In this document: positions 57,818 through 64,000 of the stretch, in pieces
How positions within the stretch are numbered: position 1 is the first letter of the stretch
Layout of the letters: every line of letters starts with the position of its first letter
Source: Morchella semilibera
Taxonomy: Eukaryota; Ascomycota; Pezizomycetes; Pezizales; Morchellaceae
Length of the DNA: 64,000 bases
Assembly: GCA_009192285.1 (NCBI GenBank)
Contig: WBVU01000012.1
Location: 248,001 to 312,000, forward strand
Direction of reading: 5' to 3'
Made by a program: the position numbers and the translations under genes
Notes under the pieces: generated by a model
The model's input: only the letters and a program-made list of their open reading frames with translations
Told to the model about the DNA's origin: nothing
Database searches by the model: none

Positions 57818-58005
57818 TGCTTATGTCCTGGGCGTATGAGACATTCGCGTTGCCTTTGTAGGAAGTGATTGACGAGAATACAAGTAATTTCCAGACTGAT
57901 AATGCCGCAAGCAGACATGTCACATATGTTACAGCAAAAATTGGATATCACATGACTTTCATGCATGAGAGAGATTTCGTGAATGTCTCATACGCCCAGG
58001 ACATA
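57818..58005. mobile_element. MITE-like element, ~28 bp inverted ends
   Basis: GCTTATGTCCTGGGCGTATG then AGACATTCGCG on the left is matched in reverse by CGTGAATGTCTCATACGCCC then AGGACATAGC on the right. The interior is ~125 bp and non-coding. Confidence 0.7.
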
Positions 58006-58085
58006 GCAAATTTTGATGGTACTTGCCGCGAGAATAAGCTTCTGCGAAAAACTTATTCTCACCGCAAATAATCAGCCGCGTAATT

Positions 58086-58217
58086 ACTCGTCTACCAGGG
58101 TAAGAACCAGAAAATGCGAAAGGATTATTTGTATGGCAGAAAGTTGCCACTCCATACAAATAATCCTTGACTTTGTCACTCGCATTCCCCGGTTCTTATG
58201 CTGGTAGCTAGACGAGT
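58086..58217. mobile_element. Long palindromic element, ~60 bp arms
   Basis: The left arm ACTCGTCTACCAG..TAAGAACC..AATGCG..AAGGATTATTTGTATGG is repeated in reverse in the right arm with a 4 bp insertion near its outer end. Only a short loop separates the arms, so it could fold into a long hairpin. It lies 80 bp after the previous element. Confidence 0.7.
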
Positions 58218-59257
58218 ACATGTGCACATGCCCCGACTTCAAGAAACCCTAGCCCTGTGTCAAACTTATCCTATTTGACACCAGAGGCTTTCAGTTAACC
58301 CCTACTTTCCATTTTCAAAAAAAAAGGAAACCCCTGAGAAATACCCAAGGACACATGACAATGGTTATGACGGATGAACGGTCTTTCAGTAGAGGCTTTT
58401 CCGTAGTTAACCTGAATTTCCAGTTCCAAAGTGAGAGAGAAACTCATGCGTCTGCTTCTGCCCTAGCTGACATGTCACTTTTTGATAAATACTTAATGCT
58501 TAATATTCTATTTGGCAAAACGTTGGTAGGAAGGAGCATAGGTACATGTATGTAGAACCATCTGTTGTCTCGAACCAGTCCCAATTGGGTTTGGTGTCAT
58601 TGCTAAATAGAAATTGAGAAATAACGCCAAGTTTAATAATTGATTAATTCGATTAAGACCACCCAACCCAATGTCTGGTTTGAGACAAAGCCATCTGTTG
58701 ATACGTTTACATGGGGCATTGCAGTGTTTTGGTGTGGTGAAGGGCATAAGATACACATTGCATTTTACCAGGCTATTAGAGCGGAAAAACCACAAATAGG
58801 TTCAATATCAAAACGGGGGGTCCCCACAGTGTTCCAATCAACACGCTAGCAATGCGGTATTCTTCCTGCAATGCTAGTTTAGAGTGGGTGCTCTAGGGGC
58901 TCATAGAACTAGAACATGCAAAGAACAAGTTACTTGCATGGCAGGGGAATTCCTGTTATCATGACCGTAATTCTACCGCTACCCTATATATATAGCAGGC
59001 CTTTGTATAATATGTAGTGCACTACATGTAGATCCTGAGCATGTCTCGGCCTACTAGGCGGCGCTGCATATAACTGCACCCCATTTAATTTGGGTCGTAC
59101 ATGAGCCGCCTCCGCAAAAATGCTCGTGGTTCTGGCCGGGTTGGGAGTGAAACATCCTTTCTATATGTAATCTCAACTAGGGTTGACGCGCAGGTGCTGG
59201 GAGCCGATGCTGACATGTCCAGGAGCGAACTGTTAATTTAATTACATGACCAAACTA
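58218..59257. other. Gene-free stretch
   Basis: No supportable gene. TACATGTA octamers lie at about 58543 and 59019, the last ones before the TET/JBP block. Confidence 0.45.
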
Positions 59258-59911
59258 TTATAGATCCAACTTAAGTAGCTCTTCACTAAGCTCCAATACA
59301 AGCATATCTATTCTAGAAATCTGATTTTTACAACTGGTAATTTGTTTTTTGTATTCCTCCCGCATAGTTTCCTGTTCATACTTAGCTATTTCAATCTGAT
59401 CGATGAAACTCATTTTCCTCTCCAGATGGCATTTCATTTCCTTTAGAAGTTTTTTTCTCTTTCCCTCGGTCCCTCCTTCTTTATTTACTTCCTCTTTCTT
59501 GATTTCTTTATCTTGTAGGAATCGTTTGATGTTCTGTTGAGGTGGAGAATGACTATCGCTGCTAGTATCCTCTTCATCGGAGAGGAGACTAATGACTGAT
59601 CGCTTAAGGGCTCGGGGGTTTAAAGAGCATTTGCGACCATTACGTAAACAGTTGTTACAGGAGGAGATGACTCGGTTGGTAGGATCAAGTTTCTGCACAC
59701 AGAACTCGCGACCACGATCTTGTAGAGCAGAAATACATGTTGTACACATAGGAGTATTGATTTGTATAGAGTTATGGAGGCTGGGTAAACGAAAGGCACG
59801 ATCAAGCCAATCAGCTCGATGTTTATTGATAAATTTGTCCCAAACTGGCACTCCATTACGGACAGGCCAGGAGGGGGTAGAGGAGGTAAAGGAGGTAGAG
59901 GAGGTAGACAT
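59258..59911 (-). CDS. Cys-rich coiled-coil protein, 217 aa
   Basis: No named family recognised. I start it at the Met in MSTSSTSFTSS (ATG 59911, context CAACAATG), because the open frame upstream to 60058 is encoded by a copy of the neighbouring repeat unit and the TATA box lies between. Residues about 50-105 hold a six-Cys cluster (CTTC, EFC, CNNCLRNGRKC) with the same C-x2-C..C..C-x2-C-x6-C order as at 40863-41675, suggesting zinc binding. The acidic/Ser region SDEEDTSSDSHS follows, then a Lys/Glu-rich coiled coil (about residues 130-217) ending in LVLELSEELLKLDL. It diverges from the TET/JBP-like gene across the repeat array. Confidence 0.7.
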   Translation of the reverse strand: MSTSSTSFTSSTPSWPVRNGVPVWDKFINKHRADWLDRAFRLPSLHNSIQINTPMCTTCISALQDRGREFCVQKLDPTNRVISSCNNCLRNGRKCSLNPRALKRSVISLLSDEEDTSSDSHSPPQQNIKRFLQDKEIKKEEVNKEGGTEGKRKKLLKEMKCHLERKMSFIDQIEIAKYEQETMREEYKKQITSCKNQISRIDMLVLELSEELLKLDL

Positions 59912-59954
59912 TGTTGTTGCTGTCAAAAGGAGGAAATATGAAGGCATAAGCCAT

Positions 59955-59962
59955 ATTATATA
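59955..59962 (-). promoter_or_regulatory. TATA box of the Cys-rich coiled-coil gene, inside a repeat copy
   Basis: TATATAAT on the minus strand lies ~45 bp upstream of ATG 59911, at the 3' edge of the inverted repeat copy. The other repeat copies carry CACTATAAT or CACTATATT at the same place. Confidence 0.6.
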
Positions 59963-61245
59963 GCGCCGGGTTTTTACTCTTTCCTGTACAGCGCCATGTA
60001 CAGGCGTCACACTCAATCGTTGATACATGGAAATGAAAGCACTACTTTTTAGCTTCATTCTGAGCCATAAATCGCCAGGTTAGCGCAAAAACTGACGGAG
60101 ATATGAAGCCTTGACTAATGCAGAGTCCATTGCATTAGTCAAGGGTTCATATCTCCGTCAGTTTTTGCGCTAACCTGGCGATTTATGGCTCAGAATGAAG
60201 CTAAAAAGTAGTGCTTTCATTTCCATGTGTCAACGATTGGGTGTGGTGCCTGTACATGGCGCTATCAAGGAAAGAGTAAAAAACCCGCCACTATAATCAA
60301 GGGTTCATAACCCAGTCAGTTTTTGTGCTAACCTGGCGATTCCTGGCTCAAAATGAAGCTAAAAAGCAGTACTTTTATTTCCAGGTGTCAACGATTGGGT
60401 GTGGTGCCTGTACATGGCGCTATCAAGGAAAGAGTAAAAAACCCGCCACTATAATCAAGGGTTCAGTTTTTGTGCTAACCTGATCATTTATGGCTCAAAA
60501 TGAAGCTAAAAAGCAGTACTTTTATTTCCAGGTGTCAACGACTAGGTGTGACGCCTGTACATGGCGCTATTCAAGAAAAAATAAAACCCGCTACTATATT
60601 TGAGGCTGCATAGCTCAGTCAGTTTTTGTGCTAACCTGGTAATTTTTGGCTCAAAATGAAGCTAAAAAGCAGTACCTTTATTTCCATATGTCAACGATTG
60701 GGTGTGATGCCTGTGCATGACGCTAGTAAGGAATTGGTAAGAAACCCGGCACTATAGGAATCTATTAGTCAAAGCTTCATAACTCAGTCAGTTTTTGTGC
60801 TAACATGGGGATTTTTGATGCAGAATAAAGCTAAGAAGTACTGCTTCACCCCCATACCATAACGGTTGCGTGGGACGCTTGTGAATGTAACCATTCAGGA
60901 AATAGTAAAATCCCGCCACTATAGTAAAAGCCTCATAGCTCAGTCAGTTTTTGTGCTAATCTGGCAATTTTAAGCTCAAAATGAAACCAAAAGATAATAC
61001 TTCACCCCACACTACAACGATTATGTGTGACGCCTGTACATGACGCTATTCAGGAAATGGTAAAAATCCAGTACTATAAAACTCCATGCCGCTGAGCCTT
61101 ACTATTTCCTGATTAGCACAATGCATAAGTATCAATTCATATTGTTGAAATTGGTAAATAGAAGTACGCATTTGTAGCTTTGTCCTGAACTACTAATCGT
61201 TACGTTAGCATAAAAACTGACTAAGATATAAGCCACTACGAATAG
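59963..61245. repeat. Array of ~160 bp repeats: one inverted, six direct, one inverted
   Basis: Direct copies start at about 60140, 60298, 60456, 60599, 60769 and 60926. They share CAGTTTTTGTGCTAACCTGG, GGCTCAAAATGAAGCTAAAA, CAACGATTGGGTGTG and CCTGTACATGGCGCTAT, and most end in CCCGCCACTATA. An inverted copy at 59963-60120 is nearly identical to the first direct copy, so 59963-60297 forms a long palindrome. A more diverged inverted copy lies at 61088-61245. Direct copies diverge more toward the right. No coding pattern is seen. Confidence 0.9.
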
Positions 61246-61346
61246 GCATCTGATATTATAATAGGACTTAACAAATCAATCATATCAATTTTCTATATAT
61301 AGCAGTAACATTCCCCAATATTCATACCATATCTTAAATATTCTGT

Positions 61347-62725
61347 ATGGATTATCGCAAATCTCGCAACACACTCGGTCGCCTCGATGATGCTGGTAAG
61401 CGTGTCGCTGAACGCGGAGAGAACTCTATCGCTCTCGATCGCCTCGATGATGCTAGTAAGCGTGTCGCTGAACGCGGAGAGGATCATATCGCATCGAATC
61501 GTCACTTTGCAATACGTCGAAATCAAAACAAACAAATACTGGATCGCAATACCCAACGTCAAAATCGTAAACTCGCAAAACGCAACAAACGCAAATCTAA
61601 TCGCAAGCTAGAGATCGATATCGAACGGAACTCAGCTCTGGATTTCATTGATAAGAAACCAGAAGGTAATTAGATTCTATATTGATATTATCAACTCTAC
61701 TAATACCCCTCTTCTTAGATGTTGAATCGGAATCGGTATTTCTCATGCATCGTAAACGGGACGAAAAGATCGCTATGGAAATGTTTGGGAAGGAATGGAC
61801 ATATAATGATACTATCTGGAATGATCGCAAATTTAAACGAATTATCGGAGACCAATCGAAGACGGTATACATTATCGATTCGGCTTCCAGAGAAGTTCGA
61901 ATAATCTACAAAATTACTCTCTTTAAAGATCTCGCACCGGAACGCTTATCGGAACTACAATTTAACTTCAATTATGTTCAAAAAGATCAAAAATTTCACT
62001 CAGAAATTAAATGCAATCATGCCCAGACTGGTGGTGTCATGAAATCTATAGGATATCGCGCCGGAACGGAATCGGGTTGGGATTTCGGTACATACACAAT
62101 GAATAAAAACATATGTCCAGATACACTATCTGAACATTTCTCGCAAGCGCTACGATTTCATCGCAATCTCGGTAGAAGCTTTCTCGATATGGCACCGGCA
62201 TTCTTTCGGCAAAGGCAACAGCAAGTCCGGGAACTAAAGCTACCACTCCTCGGCATCGATTACGGAACGGAGTCGGCTATATTCTTAAAGAATGAGACTC
62301 TTTTCACACCACAAGTTGCTTATACCTATGGTGGATTTCGGAATAAATCGCACCGAGACAACGATGTCTCTAAATATACATCTGGAATATGGGCACCTAT
62401 TCGGACATCGGACGGTTCGATCGTTCGCTTCTCTGATGGCTACAATTCCTATGGACACTTCTTCTACTGTACTATCTATAAAACGCTAATTGATTTCGCA
62501 ACGATCGATGGAATTACGGAGATCGTTTGGTGTGGTCCGGAGGATGATCACGGTACCGCAACGGGCGGTTTCGGATCGGGATTTACAAGATATGCAACTA
62601 CATGTCAAGTGAATAAACAGCTAAATATAAGAGTACAAAATGCTATTCAAATAGGGGTAGCAAATGTTAAAGATAATGTAGTTAGATTGAAGGAGTTGTT
62701 AGAAAGGATTACCGGAACTTCGTAA
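61347..62725 (+). CDS. TET/JBP-like 2-oxoglutarate/Fe(II) dioxygenase, 441 aa
   Basis: TET/JBP enzymes hydroxylate methylated bases in DNA (5-methylcytosine or thymine) using Fe(II) and 2-oxoglutarate. Two exons (61347-61665, 61719-62725) join in frame, with a consensus-like CTACTAATAC branch site in the 53 bp intron. The N-terminal ~105 residues are very basic and include a tandem 20-residue repeat (RLDDASKRVAERGE). The C-terminal half has HRDND (His318, Asp320) followed by VSKYTSGIW, then GHFFYCTIYKTLIDF, DGITEIVWCGPEDDHGTA (distal His384) and Arg397 as the likely 2-oxoglutarate ligand. This order matches fungal TET-like domains as I recall them. The metal triad looks complete. AT-rich but TCG/CGA-dense coding sequence differs from the conserved genes in this window. 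Confidence 0.82.
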
Positions 62726-63082
62726 CGGAAATATCGATCTGCTTTGTAGTTCAGCATGTATTTTAAATGGAAAGATTGTATAAGATAGGATTTAAATTAA
62801 ATTATCGCATCGATCGGATTCCCGATCTAGGCTAGATTCGAAGATTCATAATCGCAAATCTATTGAGTAGACATATATATATATTGATTAATCCAAGAAA
62901 AAAAATAATATAATTTAAATACAACCTATAGCAAAAATATTTCTTTTTCAAAAACAAATATAGGAATGAAAAGTTACCGTCACAATTCTTCTGATCGCTC
63001 TAAAAGTAATAGAGATATTAGCTTCTGATATTCATGATCGTAATATTGATATGATCAATACAGATATTTCAATACGTACATT
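62726..63082. other. Convergent AT-rich spacer
   Basis: The TET/JBP-like gene and the next gene converge here. The spacer is AT-rich with an ATATATATAT run near 62872. No gene is seen. Confidence 0.5.
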
Positions 63083-63938
63083 TTAAGGTGTACCTTGACC
63101 CGATGGATATGGGGGTGGGGTAATACTGGGTTCATTAGGCTGTATCTCATCCCGATCATCTGGCCTTACTCTTTTCCTTCGGAGATTTAGCTCTCTTTCT
63201 AAATCATCGTCATCATCTTGATGTCCTTCAATTTTTGTTGAGATATCATTTGTTGAATTTTCTTCGATCTGCGAGTCTCATCTATATTAAGATTCATAGT
63301 ATAAAAAAATAATTATAAGATTTTACCATTTGTCGTAATTCATCTTTGATAAGTCTCAATAGATGCTCCTGAACTGATGGCCTTCGATCCACCTAAGTAT
63401 TTTTTAGTCGTGTATACGTAGCTAAGAAATATTTCTATTTTAGTACTTGAAAAAGCTAAATTCGATACCAGGCTTACCTAAAACATCTTTGTTTTTGTAC
63501 CCAAAATGCCCCAATTGTTTTGCTTTCGTTGGATTTCCTAATGATATTCGACGTAAATTATACCATATGGCAGTCGAAACTAAACAAATAAATTTATGAT
63601 TTATTTGTTCAAGAAATATATCATCTTTTCGAACTCGTCCGGTGGTATCATGGTAATATATATGGTATATTAATTCAATCAATTCGGGAGCTAAAAAATA
63701 GAATTTAATATCCTATATGAGATAATTATTAGTTTTTTTGCTAATTTTTATAAAGAGATCTGATTACCTCGTAATGCTTTGGTTGACATAGGAATCTATC
63801 TTTATACAAAAGATATACTGCACGTTCAGTTTTTTTCTCTGTGGTTGATAGTTCACTGAATCCGTATAGTGATCTTTCCAGTTTTGACTTCATTCGATTG
63901 AGTAATCTAGATTTCGCATAAACATGAAAGTCTTTCAT
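63083..63938 (-). CDS. Hypothetical protein, probably partial, DUF6532-like
   Basis: Likely exons on the minus strand are 63938-63768 (MKDFHVYAKSRLLNR), 63712 to about 63478 (DIKFYFLAPELIELIYHIYY through FICLVSTAIWYNLRR), 63392-63327 (VDRRPSVQEHLLRLIKDELR) and 63268-63083 (ending in an acidic then Pro-rich tail, PPPYPSGQGTP). Introns 63767-63713 and 63326-63269 have normal ends. The junction between exons two and three is out of phase by one base with the obvious GTAAGC donor, so either the donor differs or the frame is broken. The central pattern (FICLVSTAIWYNLRRISLGN followed by GHFGYKNKD) is reminiscent of the fungal DUF6532 domain, which is a guess. The ATG is preceded by TACAAG, so exons may continue past the window end. 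Confidence 0.5.
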
Positions 63939-64000
63939 CTTGTAAAATTAATAACCATTTATTCAAGTAATGGAATTTATAACCTACAATCTTGAGGTAG

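Noticed and set aside
59912-60058. N-terminal extension of the Cys-rich coiled-coil frame
   Set aside because: It is encoded by the repeat unit and lies across the TATA box, so translation from 60058 is unlikely.
1-64000. CRISPR arrays, bacterial operons, rRNA genes, clean tRNA genes
   Set aside because: None seen; the gene structure is eukaryotic and I found no sequence with a full tRNA or rRNA signature.

Overview
This window looks like a filamentous ascomycete chromosome segment, most plausibly a Pezizomycete, although the class is a weak inference. The evidence is dispersed, strand-mixed genes, short introns (mostly 48 to 90 bp) with GT..AG ends and CTAAC/CTGAC branch sites, a Zn2Cys6 regulator, and fungal versions of SLX9, UBA4, MSH3, PPWD1-type cyclophilin, LYAR and AIG1-like proteins. 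All exon coordinates were read by eye; none is supported by transcripts.

Region 0 to 6.5 kb is gene-dense and GC-rich: a hypothetical protein (262-1017 +), a frame-disrupted proline-rich gene (2342-2834 +), SLX9 (3330-3935 -) and, divergent from it, the WD40-cyclophilin PPWD1 (4211-6484 +). From 6.5 to 28 kb the genes are more scattered: a coiled-coil hypothetical (11332-12123 +), the urmylation/thiolation enzyme UBA4 (14331-15969 -), a large Zn2Cys6 transcription factor (18035-21018 -), a FAR-17a/AIG1-like membrane protein assembled from tiny exons (24056-26525 +) and a LYAR-like zinc finger protein (26860-28077 -). A 7 kb gene-free stretch (28.1 to 35.3 kb) holds several kinds of repeat. 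MSH3 (35300-38997 -) follows.

From about 39 kb to the end the window is accessory and repeat-rich. It holds a Cys-rich family (intact at 40863-41675, broken at 42391-43281, a distant relative at 59258-59911), an apparently intact piggyBac element with TTAA ends (46659-48903), at least seven small inverted-repeat elements that look like MITEs, a C2H2 zinc finger gene (55120-55922 +), and a pol III A/B-box element.

The most interesting block is 59.2 to 64 kb. A Cys-rich coiled-coil gene and a TET/JBP-like 2-oxoglutarate/Fe(II) dioxygenase gene (61347-62725 +) diverge from an array of ~160 bp repeats: six direct copies bounded by one inverted copy on each side. The left inverted copy carries the TATA box and leader of the Cys-rich gene. 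A third, partial gene follows at the window edge. TET/JBP enzymes oxidise methylated cytosine or thymine in DNA, and in fungi their expansions are known to accompany mobile elements, so this block may be a DNA-modification module of a mobile or lineage-specific kind.

A second genome-scale signal is the palindromic octamer TACATGTA. I count 30 copies in 64 kb, where about one is expected; none lies in an exon of a gene I call with confidence.
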